A stretch of 64,000 bases of DNA from CBFHSF01 sp965658445. Lineage in GTDB: Bacteria > Bacteroidota > Bacteroidia > Flavobacteriales > Schleiferiaceae. The notes beneath the pieces were generated by a model. The model was given only the letters and a program-made list of their open reading frames with translations, had not been told where the DNA came from and did no database searches. The stretch spans positions 1 to 64,000 of the forward strand of contig CBFHSF010000016.1 of the NCBI GenBank assembly GCA_965658445.1, read 5' to 3'. The translations under genes and the position numbers were made by a program. This document shows, one piece after another, positions 34,955 through 43,228 of the stretch (position 1 is its first letter; each line of letters opens with the position of its first letter).

Positions 34955-37177
34955 ATGAAAAAAATTGTACTTCTAGCCGCTCTCCTCGGCCTTTTTGTTG
35001 CCCCGCTCAAGGCACAAACTTTTGGAGTCCTCACAGGAGGAAACTACAGTGATCCACTGTGGTTGGCGCAAAATATATTGGTGAATTCCAACTTTACGGT
35101 AACCACTCCGGTAAACTTCTCTACAGGGGCATTTATCAGTCAACCTTCTACTAACCAGATTGGGGTTTTCTACGGTGGTAACAGTACTTCACTGGGTATT
35201 GATTCAGGAATTGTAATGTCAACCGGAGCTGCCGTAGCCCCTGTACCGGGTTCAACGTTTACTAACCCCAACGTGGCTACTCCGTCTGCAAATCTAACCT
35301 CTGTGATTTCGCAGATTATGTATCAATACAATGCAGCATTTCACGATATCAATGATAAGGTGATGATGGCCTTTTCATTTATTGCACCGAGTGACACGGT
35401 TCAGTTTGAGTATGTTTTTGCTTCAGCAGAATATGCATCCTACACTTGTAGTCAATACAATGATGTATTTGGATTTTTCTTGATTGGATCCGGAATTAAT
35501 GGGAACCCGTTGGTGGATACCGTTAACTTGGCCTCCATTCCCAATACCACACCGCCCATTCCCGTATCGGTTAATTCCGTAAACTCTGGAGCGGGTGGTA
35601 ACCCTGCCTATTGTACCCACGTAAACCCGGGATACACGGGAAGTAGCGTATACTTTGTGGGAACCCCCACAGGCCTTAATACTTCAGAAATAACAGGTCA
35701 CACTGTTAAATTTACAGCCAAGGCTCAGGTTCAATGTGGTAGTGTCTACACTATCAAAATGTTGATTGCTGACGTTTCGGATGGAGCGCTTAATTCTCAC
35801 GTATTCTTGAAGGCGAATAGTTTTACCGTGCCCACTATTGGATTGACGCCCAATACCAATACGGGATCTTCTGTAAATGATTCCATGATTGTAGAAGGAT
35901 GTCCAGGCCAGGAACTCGTGGTTAACAAAAATGGAAATGTCAACTCAGATATGACCGTTCACTTTATCAAAGGCGGAAACGCAGTTGATGGAGTAGATTA
36001 CTTGAACTTTCCAGACAGTTTATATATTCCTGCAGGTAAAGCAGCCGATACCATTACTTTTTACGCTCCCAATGATGGGGTAGCAGAAGGTATCGACACT
36101 TTGGACATCGTGATGTTGTCTACCTCTACGCTGTGTTGGAGTTATCCGTCGCAACAAATTACATACCTCATAAGAGACGCCGATCCACTTTTGCCCGTTG
36201 CAGCTACTGTAAACGGTAGCGATACCATTTATTGTCCTGGAGACTCGGTGGAAATCACGGGGTCCTACTCGGGTGGGGAAGGCAATGCGCAAGGCTTTTG
36301 GTTAGACAACACAGCGCTTACCGGTACCCGAAAAGTGGGCCCTTCGGCAACGACCACTTATTACTACGGTTCCATTGCAGAATGTATGACGGATACCATT
36401 ATTGATTCTGTTACCATTTACTTGGATAATTATACTCCCATGTCGTCTACGGGTGATTCCGCCTTAATTTGTTTGGGTGAGGATGCCACCATTACGGCAA
36501 CTCCTATCAATGGTTCACCCCCTTATCAAGTAGATTGGGCAACCGGTGTAAGTGGAACGACGCAAACCGTTTCTCCTAACGATACCACTTGGTATTACTA
36601 CACAGCCATTGATCAATGTGCACAGGTCTTTACAGATTCTGTAAGAGTCGCTGTGGCTCCCGAGCCCGTCGCTCGATTTGGATACAATCAGAATCCTACC
36701 AATCCGTTGCAGGTGTTCTTTAGCAATACCTCACAAAATGCAGCGACCTATTTATGGGATTTTGGGGGAGGGGTAACTTCTACAGACACTACTCCAACCA
36801 TGGATTACGAAAGACCTGGAACCTATTCGGTTACGCTTTCCGTGGTTAGCCCATTGGGATGTATGGATGATTTCACTTACGATGTAGTGGTGGAAACCGA
36901 TTACTACCTCTATGTTCCAACCGCCTTTACTCCGGATGGAGATGGACTCAACGAAACGTTTATTGCCAAAGGAGTAGGTTTTGATACCTATGACATGTGG
37001 ATTACCAATCGCTGGGGAAATCAAATTTACCACACCAGTAATATCGAAGAAGGTTGGGACGGTACCATCAATGGGGTTCGTGCCAAACCGGACGTGTATG
37101 CTTATCGAGTAGTCATTACCATCCCGGTAACGGGTGAGGTGATAGAAAAGCAAGGCACCTTTATTCTAAGCCGATAA
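34955..37177 (+). CDS. Secreted choice-of-anchor L protein with gliding-type T9SS C-terminal domain
   Basis: The likely start is the ATG at 34955, which gives a signal peptide (KKIVLLAALLGLFVAPLKAQ); ATG codons at 34925 and 34946 are in the same frame but add a poor N-terminus. The mature chain carries a choice-of-anchor L domain (about residues 25-290, with GIVMSTG and VQFEYVFASAEY), a Calx-beta-like segment, a PKD-like domain (SNTSQNAATYLWDFGGG), and a C-terminal gliding-motility sorting domain (YVPTAFTPDGDGLNETF and ITNRWGNQIYH) of type B. Export by T9SS to the cell surface is expected. The gene sits alone and is bounded by the divergent dipeptidase gene and the convergent ubiA. Confidence 0.85.
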   Translation: MKKIVLLAALLGLFVAPLKAQTFGVLTGGNYSDPLWLAQNILVNSNFTVTTPVNFSTGAFISQPSTNQIGVFYGGNSTSLGIDSGIVMSTGAAVAPVPGSTFTNPNVATPSANLTSVISQIMYQYNAAFHDINDKVMMAFSFIAPSDTVQFEYVFASAEYASYTCSQYNDVFGFFLIGSGINGNPLVDTVNLASIPNTTPPIPVSVNSVNSGAGGNPAYCTHVNPGYTGSSVYFVGTPTGLNTSEITGHTVKFTAKAQVQCGSVYTIKMLIADVSDGALNSHVFLKANSFTVPTIGLTPNTNTGSSVNDSMIVEGCPGQELVVNKNGNVNSDMTVHFIKGGNAVDGVDYLNFPDSLYIPAGKAADTITFYAPNDGVAEGIDTLDIVMLSTSTLCWSYPSQQITYLIRDADPLLPVAATVNGSDTIYCPGDSVEITGSYSGGEGNAQGFWLDNTALTGTRKVGPSATTTYYYGSIAECMTDTIIDSVTIYLDNYTPMSSTGDSALICLGEDATITATPINGSPPYQVDWATGVSGTTQTVSPNDTTWYYYTAIDQCAQVFTDSVRVAVAPEPVARFGYNQNPTNPLQVFFSNTSQNAATYLWDFGGGVTSTDTTPTMDYERPGTYSVTLSVVSPLGCMDDFTYDVVVETDYYLYVPTAFTPDGDGLNETFIAKGVGFDTYDMWITNRWGNQIYHTSNIEEGWDGTINGVRAKPDVYAYRVVITIPVTGEVIEKQGTFILSR

Positions 37178-37200
37178 GAGAGAAAGCCTAAGACGCCTTT

Positions 37201-37232
37201 CTGATTTTACAGGAATCTGATTTTACAGGGAA
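37201..37232. repeat. 16-base tandem duplication at the ubiA stop codon
   Basis: CTGATTTTACAGG occurs at 37201-37213 and again at 37217-37229, with a 16-base period. The second copy contains the TAA stop (minus strand, 37223-37225) of ubiA. It looks like a recent small duplication. Confidence 0.7.
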
Positions 37233-38107
37233 AATAGGGGTATTGAAAATACACCTAGCACCACCATGACCTTACATAGGTTGTTGAGGATTTTCAGTGT
37301 TTGTTGGTTTTTCGCTCCTTGTAGTAGAGAAACGGATAATGCCAAAATTCCAAATTGAATCACCAAAAAGAGTCGTAAGTAGGAACCTGCTTCTGGCCAA
37401 ATCCAAAGAGTAAAAGCCGCCGAAGGGATCAAAGCCGCAAAGGCAACCCTTTTAGTCTTTTCCATTCCTGAAACAACTGGTAATGTGTGGTAGCCAGACA
37501 GGGTATCTCCCTTTACGGCAATCATGTCCTTGAGCATTTCCCTAAAGAAGTTTAAGGACCAAAAGATTCCCACCAACGGAAACACAACCCAGTTCTCTAT
37601 GGTAAAGTAAAAGAAGATGCCAAAGAAAGGGGCTACGGCCAATCCGCTCGCCGTAAAATTGCCAACGATGGGAATGCGCTTGAGTTTATGAGAGTAAAAC
37701 CAGAGGGCAAATGCGTAAACGGCAAAAAAGGTAAAGGCACGCCAAGAGATACTCAAAGCCAATAGCGTCCCAATGGTGTTGAACAAAAAGTAAAAGTTGA
37801 GCTTAGTGCGCTTTCTAACCAAGCGCTCAAAGGCGGTTTGCTGAGGTCGGTTAATGGAGTCCTTTTCGTGGTCGTAAAAGTTATTGATGATAAAACCCGC
37901 TGCTACGATGAAAATCGTGGACAATACAATTTTGTGGAGGGTAGTATTGAGTAAAGTATGCTTGAAGTCGTGGTAATCCGTCATCAAAAACAGAGCGGCT
38001 AAGTACTGCGCAACCACAAGCAATAAAATGTTGTACCACCTGACTATGGACAACAGCGCAACAAATTTCAAGGAATTTTCTTTGAGTATTTGCCCAGTCG
38101 CAGGCAT
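37223..38107 (-). CDS. ubiA: UbiA family prenyltransferase
   Basis: This 294-residue protein has about eight hydrophobic segments and the two Asp-rich UbiA motifs: NNFYDHEKD (about residue 74) and DMIAVKGDT (about residue 198). UbiA enzymes join isoprenoid chains to quinone rings, haem or glycerol phosphates; the last is the usual annotation of this kind in Bacteroidota, but the acceptor cannot be read from the sequence. Its ATG overlaps the mevalonate kinase stop by one base (TAATG), tying it to the mevalonate genes. Confidence 0.87.
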   Translation of the reverse strand: MPATGQILKENSLKFVALLSIVRWYNILLLVVAQYLAALFLMTDYHDFKHTLLNTTLHKIVLSTIFIVAAGFIINNFYDHEKDSINRPQQTAFERLVRKRTKLNFYFLFNTIGTLLALSISWRAFTFFAVYAFALWFYSHKLKRIPIVGNFTASGLAVAPFFGIFFYFTIENWVVFPLVGIFWSLNFFREMLKDMIAVKGDTLSGYHTLPVVSGMEKTKRVAFAALIPSAAFTLWIWPEAGSYLRLFLVIQFGILALSVSLLQGAKNQQTLKILNNLCKVMVVLGVFSIPLFSL

Positions 38108-39048
38108 TAGAACCTATAGATTACCTCTGGATTATGTCCTTCCAAATGCTTTTTCGCTTCTTCGAGATCTCGGGTAAAACCCAGGATGTATCCTCCGCCT
38201 CCAGAGCCACATAGCTTGAGGTAGTATGCCTCACTTTCTATACCCTTTTCCCACAAGTGTACAAAACCATTGGGGATCATAGGAGTGAAGTTTTCTAGGG
38301 CGATAGCACTCAGGTGCTTGAGGTTTTTGAAAAGGGGCTTGATGTCTCCTTTCAAGAAAGCTTGAATACAAGCGTCATTGTACTTGATAAACTGATTCTT
38401 GAGCATGGAGCGGAAACCTTCTTGTTTCATTCGTTCCATAAAGATGTTTACCATGGGTTGAGTCTCTCCGGGTTGTCCAGAATTCAATAGGAAAATTGCG
38501 CCTTCTCCCGCTTTAGATTCTTGAGGTAGGGCAACCGTTCCCAATTCCTCTTTGGATTTGATGAGAAGGGGCAGGTTGAGGTAACAAATAAGAGGGTCAA
38601 TTCCAGAGCTCTTGCCGTGGAAATAGGATTCCATCTGAGAGAAGATGGCCTTCAGTCTCACGATGTTTTCCTTGCTGATATCCATTTCCGAGTCGATCTT
38701 TTTAACCGCATATTTATCGTAAATGGCAGCGACCAACGCTCCACTAGAACCCACACCAAATCCTTGAGGAATGGAAGAGTCAAAGTGAAGACCTTTGTTG
38801 ATATCGGCCTCAAAGGCCTTGAGATCTATTTCAGCCAAAGCTTCGCCACTAGCGGCTTGAGCCTTGAGATGGTCTAGATATTTTGCTAAGTGATGATTGG
38901 ATTCCACGCTCTTTTTAGAGGTGGGGTTGTCAAATACAAAGGCTCCCTTGTAGAAATTGTAGGGGATAGATAGCCCCATGGAATCTTTGATAATTCCATA
39001 TTCTCCAAAGAGAAGGATTTTCGCGTAGAACAATGGGTCTTTCTTCAT
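38107..39048 (-). CDS. mvk: GHMP kinase, probably mevalonate kinase
   Basis: This 313-residue GHMP kinase has the phosphate-binding glycine-rich motif PQGFGVGSSGALVAAIY near residue 100, the N-terminal AKILLFGEYGIIKDSMGLSIPY typical of mevalonate kinases, and the C-terminal KLCGSGGGGYILGF block. It should phosphorylate mevalonate. It starts 2 bases after mvaD and overlaps the ubiA start by one base. A phosphomevalonate kinase gene is not visible here; it may lie elsewhere. Confidence 0.85.
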   Translation of the reverse strand: MKKDPLFYAKILLFGEYGIIKDSMGLSIPYNFYKGAFVFDNPTSKKSVESNHHLAKYLDHLKAQAASGEALAEIDLKAFEADINKGLHFDSSIPQGFGVGSSGALVAAIYDKYAVKKIDSEMDISKENIVRLKAIFSQMESYFHGKSSGIDPLICYLNLPLLIKSKEELGTVALPQESKAGEGAIFLLNSGQPGETQPMVNIFMERMKQEGFRSMLKNQFIKYNDACIQAFLKGDIKPLFKNLKHLSAIALENFTPMIPNGFVHLWEKGIESEAYYLKLCGSGGGGYILGFTRDLEEAKKHLEGHNPEVIYRF

Positions 39049-39050
39049 GC

Positions 39051-40085
39051 CTAAGATTTTGTGGGACCGGAGCCCACGTAATCACAAATATACGAGGAGT
39101 CCTTGCAAAATGCAACTAACTCCGTCTTAACAAGCTCCATAGCCTTTTGTTCAAAGGCTTTAGGGAAGAGCATGTGCACGTTGGCACCCGCATCCAAGGT
39201 GAAGTATACGGGAATTCCCGTTTCTTTTCGGAAGTTCCAAATGGTCTCAATGATCTTGAGAGTATTGGGCTTCATAAGAATAAAGTAGGGGTCAGAGGCC
39301 ATCATCATAGCGTGTAGCGTGAGGGCTTCCGATTCTACTAATTTTCCAAAATCGTGGTGATTCCCCTCCTTGAGAATGGGAAGTAGTTCAGATAGGTTCT
39401 TAACCGCATGGTCATAGCGAGATTGTGCGTAGGGATGATTGTTCATCAGTCCATGTCCAACCGTACTAGAAACTGCCTTTTCTCCAACGTCTACCAATAG
39501 TACAACGTCCTGGTAGGTTGTGAAGTCTGGGTGGATTTCTGTGGTCAACGGCACCGCATATTCCTGGTGCGAATTGGGAACCTCTTCATGAGAACCCCAA
39601 ACCACCAAACCGCCATACACGGATCGCGAAGCAGATCCCGATCCAATGCGACTCATCACAGAAGCTCTTCTGAAGAAGTCGGGCACTTCACCACCTCTTT
39701 TGAGGTGTTCGTCCAAAATACAAAGAGACAAGGCGCTCATTCCGCTGGCGGAAGAGGCAATACCACTACTGTGTGGGAAGGAATTACTGGTCTCGATTTT
39801 TAGGTGAACGTCCTTTAGCCAAGGAATAATTCCTGAAATCTTTTCGAGGTAACTCGCGATTTTTGGCTCAAAAGAAGGCGTCTTGACTCCGTCCAAAAAG
39901 ACTTCAAAAGAAAAAGGGGAAGTAAGGTCTTGGGCAAGTCCTCTGTCCTCAGTGGTTAGAGTAGTTGTCGTGTGACAATTCTCCAGCGTAAAGCTTATAG
40001 AGGGATTGGCCGGCAATTGGTTGCCGTATTTTCCCCAGTACTTTACAAGGGCAATGTTGCTAGGACTCTTCCAAGTTATGCTCAT
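39051..40085 (-). CDS. mvaD: Diphosphomevalonate decarboxylase
   Basis: This 344-residue enzyme makes isopentenyl diphosphate. It shows SNIALVKYWGKYG near the N-terminus (substrate-binding), the GHMP motif PHSSGIASSASGMSAL, the GSGSASRSVYGG segment with the conserved Ser and Arg, and FTLDAGANVH with the catalytic Asp. This is the usual set for the decarboxylase. Its ATG overlaps the fabD stop codon as ATGA, and mevalonate kinase follows 2 bases after. Confidence 0.93.
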   Translation of the reverse strand: MSITWKSPSNIALVKYWGKYGNQLPANPSISFTLENCHTTTTLTTEDRGLAQDLTSPFSFEVFLDGVKTPSFEPKIASYLEKISGIIPWLKDVHLKIETSNSFPHSSGIASSASGMSALSLCILDEHLKRGGEVPDFFRRASVMSRIGSGSASRSVYGGLVVWGSHEEVPNSHQEYAVPLTTEIHPDFTTYQDVVLLVDVGEKAVSSTVGHGLMNNHPYAQSRYDHAVKNLSELLPILKEGNHHDFGKLVESEALTLHAMMMASDPYFILMKPNTLKIIETIWNFRKETGIPVYFTLDAGANVHMLFPKAFEQKAMELVKTELVAFCKDSSYICDYVGSGPTKS

Positions 40086-40963
40086 ACTTCGGCACTTGAT
40101 ACTTCTGCGCTGCGGTCAATCTTTTTAACCAATCCTTGAAGGACTTTTCCGGGGCCTACTTCTACAAATTCAGTAGCACCGTCAGCAATCATATTCTGAA
40201 CAGACTGCGTCCATCTTACGGCACCCGTCAACTGAGAAATCAAGTTCTCTTGAATGTGAGAAGGAATGCGCTCGGGCGTAGCTGTTACGTTTTGGTAAAT
40301 GGGACAGAGAGGCGTGTTGAAGTTGGTCTCCTTAATGGCGATGGCCAACTCTTCTCTTGCCGATTCCATCATGGGTGAGTGGAAAGCTCCACCTACTGGC
40401 AAAATCAAGGCGCGCTTAGCTCCTCTTTCCTTGGCCAAAGCACAAGCTTGTTCTACTGCGGTCCACTCTCCAGAGATAACCAATTGGCCAGGACTGTTGT
40501 AGTTTGCTGCAACCACAATACCGTCTGTGTCTAGACAAATTTCCTCAACGGCTGCATCTTCCATTCCCAAAACGGCAGCCATGGTAGAAGGTCTTGCTTC
40601 ACAAGCCTTTTGCATGGCTCCAGCACGCTTAGAAACGAGCTTGAGTCCGTCTAGGTAAGAGAGAGATTCAGCAGCTACCAATGCAGAAAATTCACCCAAG
40701 GAGTGACCTGCAACCATATCGGGAATAAATGATCCGCCCAAAAGACGAGCCTTAATTACCGAGTGGATAAAGATGGCGGGCTGTGTTACTTTTGTTTGCT
40801 TGAGTTCTTCTGCAGTTCCCTCAAACATGATTTTAGAAATGTCAAAGCCCAATACGTGGTTGGCCTCTTCGAACATTTCTCTAGCCAAGCTAGAAGAATC
40901 GTAAAGATCTTTTCCCATGCCCGAAAATTGGGCTCCTTGTCCTGGAAAAACGTATGCTTTCAT
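40082..40963 (-). CDS. fabD: Malonyl-CoA:ACP transacylase
   Basis: This 293-residue enzyme loads malonate on acyl carrier protein for fatty acid synthesis. It has PGQGAQ near the N-terminus, the nucleophile GHSLGEFSAL with Ser88, and GAFHSPMM with the catalytic His near residue 199. It overlaps mvaD by 4 bases, so fatty acid and isoprenoid genes share a transcript. Its start lies 74 bases after the queD stop. Confidence 0.94.
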   Translation of the reverse strand: MKAYVFPGQGAQFSGMGKDLYDSSSLAREMFEEANHVLGFDISKIMFEGTAEELKQTKVTQPAIFIHSVIKARLLGGSFIPDMVAGHSLGEFSALVAAESLSYLDGLKLVSKRAGAMQKACEARPSTMAAVLGMEDAAVEEICLDTDGIVVAANYNSPGQLVISGEWTAVEQACALAKERGAKRALILPVGGAFHSPMMESAREELAIAIKETNFNTPLCPIYQNVTATPERIPSHIQENLISQLTGAVRWTQSVQNMIADGATEFVEVGPGKVLQGLVKKIDRSAEVSSAEV

Positions 40964-41037
40964 TGGTAATGTGTATTACTGTTTTAGGTCTTTAGACGCG
41001 CTTTTGTTTTCAGCGAGTCGTAGTTTTTTTTTCAGTT

Positions 41038-41448
41038 TTATCCGTAGTACTCTACTACGTTGTTTACGGTTTCTCCCAATTTTATAGCGTGCAACTGGGC
41101 TCCGTGTTTTTCAATTTCGGGTTTTAGGATTTTCCAAAAGGCCACTACCATGTTTTCTGCGGAAGTCAAAATACCTTCTAAAAAGTCCACGTCGAGATTT
41201 AAATTCTTGTGATCTACTTTGTCAATGATTTCTGATTTGAGAATCTTTTTCAAATCGGTGAAATTCATAACAAATCCCGTGTCGGGATCTATTTCCCCTT
41301 TTACTACAACGGTAAGGACGTAGTTGTGACCGTGAAAATTAGGGCTGGCGCATTTGCCAAAAACCTCTAGGTTTTTCTCAGCGGACCACTTGGGGTTTTC
41401 CAGTTTATGTGCAGAACAAAAATGTTCCGTTCTTTCGATGTAGACCAT
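41038..41448 (-). CDS. queD: 6-pyruvoyl-tetrahydropterin synthase/QueD family protein
   Basis: This 136-residue protein has the zinc ligands His14 (FCSAHKL), His39 and His41 (HGHNY), the catalytic Cys33 (GKCASPNFHGH), and a C-terminal LGETVNNVVEYYG with the conserved Glu. These fit QueD/PTPS enzymes that turn dihydroneopterin triphosphate into 6-carboxytetrahydropterin for queuosine, although true PTPS activity cannot be excluded. It lies first in the minus-strand run leading to fabD. A well-formed -33/-7 promoter and a hairpin leader precede it. Confidence 0.88.
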   Translation of the reverse strand: MVYIERTEHFCSAHKLENPKWSAEKNLEVFGKCASPNFHGHNYVLTVVVKGEIDPDTGFVMNFTDLKKILKSEIIDKVDHKNLNLDVDFLEGILTSAENMVVAFWKILKPEIEKHGAQLHAIKLGETVNNVVEYYG

Positions 41449-41471
41449 AGTTGTGGTTCTTTCGTCAATCC

Positions 41472-41496
41472 TTCAGGGGGTTCAAGTTCCCCTGAA
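41472..41496 (-). promoter_or_regulatory. 5'-leader hairpin upstream of queD
   Basis: TTCAGGGG and CCCCTGAA form a perfect 8-base inverted repeat around a 9-base loop, just downstream of the queD promoter. If transcription begins near 41498, the hairpin would be at the very 5' end of the mRNA. It does not match the preQ1-I riboswitch pattern. Its role, if any, is unknown. Confidence 0.45.
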
Positions 41497-41504
41497 ATTC
41501 GGTG

Positions 41505-41536
41505 CAAAATTAACCATAATTCGTTGGGTGACCAAA
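41505..41536 (-). promoter_or_regulatory. Bacteroidota -33/-7 promoter for queD
   Basis: On the minus strand, TTTG (41536-41533) and TAATTTTG (41512-41505) are separated by 20 bases. Both elements match the TTTG and TAnnTTTG consensus and the spacing is normal, making this the best-formed promoter in the window. Confidence 0.65.
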
Positions 41537-41589
41537 CCGCAATAATTTCCTCTTTTGCCAATCTGGCGTTAAAATCTCTGGGTTTCATT

Positions 41590-41597
41590 TACCTTTG
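41590..41597 (+). promoter_or_regulatory. -7 element for hldD
   Basis: TACCTTTG followed by CGG lies 65 bases before the ATG at 41663 and is the likely -7 element for hldD. The short frame that begins at 41624 is then the start of the mRNA, not of the protein. The -33 element is not clear. Confidence 0.5.
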
Positions 41598-41662
41598 CGG
41601 TCGGGTACATAGTTTCCATACTAATGGTATACCCAGTGCACACTAAAGAATACAATAGGAAT

Positions 41663-42628
41663 ATGATAGTAGTAACGGGTTCCGCTGGTTTTATCGCCAG
41701 TTGTTTGGTATCTCAACTCAATGAAATGGGGCACAGTGATCTCATTTTGGTGGATGATTTTAGCAAGGAAGAAAAGAAAGAGAATTATTCAAATAAGGCT
41801 TACGCCGAAGCCATTGATAGAAATGAGTTTATCGCTTGGTTTTCAGAGAATGCCCAAAGGGTAGATTTTGTTTATCACCTTGGAGCGAGAACCGATACTA
41901 CGGAGTTTGACCGCGAATTGCTTACCGCCCTCAACGTTACCTATTCTCAGGAGATTTGGAAGATTTGTGCTGAGAACAACATCCCTCTCGTCTACGCTTC
42001 TTCTGCGGCTACCTATGGTTTGGGAGAGCACGGTTATGACGATCGCAATGATTTGCCTTCGCAACTCATTCCGCTCAATCCTTACGGAGACTCCAAAAAT
42101 GATTTTGACCTATGGGCCTTGGCACAAGATCAAGCCCCTCCTCATTGGAAGGGCGTAAAGTTCTTCAACGTATACGGTCCCAATGAATACCACAAGGGGA
42201 GAATGGCCAGTGTGATTATGCACACCTTTAATCAGGTGTCATCTACAGGAGCCATGAAGTTGTTCCGATCGCACAATCCAGAATACAAGGACGGAGAGCA
42301 ACTTCGTGACTTTGTGTACGTAAAGGATGTGGTTTCTGTACTTACCTTTTTGCAAACAGAAGAAACCTACAATGGTCTGATCAACTTGGGGACGGGAACG
42401 GCTCGATCGTTCCTAGATTTGGCCAAAGCCACATTTGCGGCCATGGGCGTCGAAGAAAACATTTCCTTTATTGATACTCCCATAGACATTCGCGACAAGT
42501 ACCAATACTTCACTGAGGCCAACATGGACAAGTTGCGCTCATTGGGATATGACAAACCGTTTTACTCCTTAGAAGAAGGCGTTACGGATTACGTGAAGGG
42601 GTATTTAATGAATCACCAATACATGTAA
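41663..42628 (+). CDS. hldD: ADP-L-glycero-D-manno-heptose-6-epimerase
   Basis: This 321-residue NAD(P)-dependent epimerase of the extended SDR family makes ADP-L-glycero-D-manno-heptose for the lipopolysaccharide core. The Rossmann motif is TGSAGFIAS, with Ala in place of the usual third Gly. The catalytic residues appear in YASSAATYG and PYGDSKNDFD (YxxxK), and FFNVYGPNEYHKGRMASV matches HldD specifically. The frame extends upstream to 41624, but the ATG at 41663 is the sensible start because it begins with the nucleotide-binding strand. It stands alone, ending at a strong terminator. Confidence 0.92.
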   Translation: MIVVTGSAGFIASCLVSQLNEMGHSDLILVDDFSKEEKKENYSNKAYAEAIDRNEFIAWFSENAQRVDFVYHLGARTDTTEFDRELLTALNVTYSQEIWKICAENNIPLVYASSAATYGLGEHGYDDRNDLPSQLIPLNPYGDSKNDFDLWALAQDQAPPHWKGVKFFNVYGPNEYHKGRMASVIMHTFNQVSSTGAMKLFRSHNPEYKDGEQLRDFVYVKDVVSVLTFLQTEETYNGLINLGTGTARSFLDLAKATFAAMGVEENISFIDTPIDIRDKYQYFTEANMDKLRSLGYDKPFYSLEEGVTDYVKGYLMNHQYM

Positions 42629-42670
42629 ACCGACATTGCATTCCATTGGTTACTCAATGGTGTTACATAT

Positions 42671-42700
42671 AAAAAAAGCCGGCATTCGCCGGCTTTTTTT
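42671..42700. terminator. Bidirectional terminator between hldD and a lipoprotein gene
   Basis: AAAAAAAGCCGGC and GCCGGCTTTTTTT are perfect complements around a 4-base ATTC loop. It ends the hldD transcript and can also end the minus-strand lipoprotein transcript. Confidence 0.93.
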
Positions 42701-42738
42701 GTTGTATGGTTTTCGATGAAGATGACTTCTCGAGTGTT

Positions 42739-43158
42739 TTACTTTTTTTCTTGACCAATGTCAAATTCCATTTTCTTTTTCCCTTTCTCAGGTTCGTGAT
42801 AGGTTACAATGGCTTTGTTTGCCTGCACCTGATCTCCTGAAGTGTTGGGATTTTTACAAACGATGGTAAATGTGCTGTATCCTTTGGTGCTTAGGATGGA
42901 TTCTTTACCCCCTTCATTTTTTAAGGTAAAGCCGACTTGCTGTGACCACTGAGTTTCGGTGTTTACGAGTTTTACTTCGTCGATTTCAATCACCTTGTCT
43001 GCACTCTTTTCTACTTTAAAGGTGTAAACCTCAATCGCTTTTTTGGCTCCATCAGGAGTTTGGATTTCTCCTTGAGAAGAGGCGAGTTTCATGGGAGAAC
43101 ATGAGGCTAAGAACAATGAGAAACCAAGCGTTAAGGCCCAAATACTTGCGTTGCGCAT
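42739..43158 (-). CDS. Small lipoprotein of unknown function
   Basis: I do not recognise this 139-residue protein. It has a lipoprotein signal peptide ending in the lipobox LASC (Cys20). The mature part is rich in Lys, Glu and beta-branched residues, and seems to be a single beta-sandwich-like domain. Only one further Cys occurs (TIVCKNPN). It lies 70 bases downstream of the TPM gene and before a bidirectional terminator. Confidence 0.75.
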   Translation of the reverse strand: MRNASIWALTLGFSLFLASCSPMKLASSQGEIQTPDGAKKAIEVYTFKVEKSADKVIEIDEVKLVNTETQWSQQVGFTLKNEGGKESILSTKGYSTFTIVCKNPNTSGDQVQANKAIVTYHEPEKGKKKMEFDIGQEKK

Positions 43159-43228
43159 ACTAACAGATTTTTTAGGTTTAGTGCTCTAAATATAGACAAA
43201 AATGCAAAACCATCTAGAGGTTAGATGT

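Noticed and set aside
41449..41520. preQ1-I riboswitch before queD
   Set aside because: The hairpin lacks the A-rich tail and loop sequence of the preQ1-I class.
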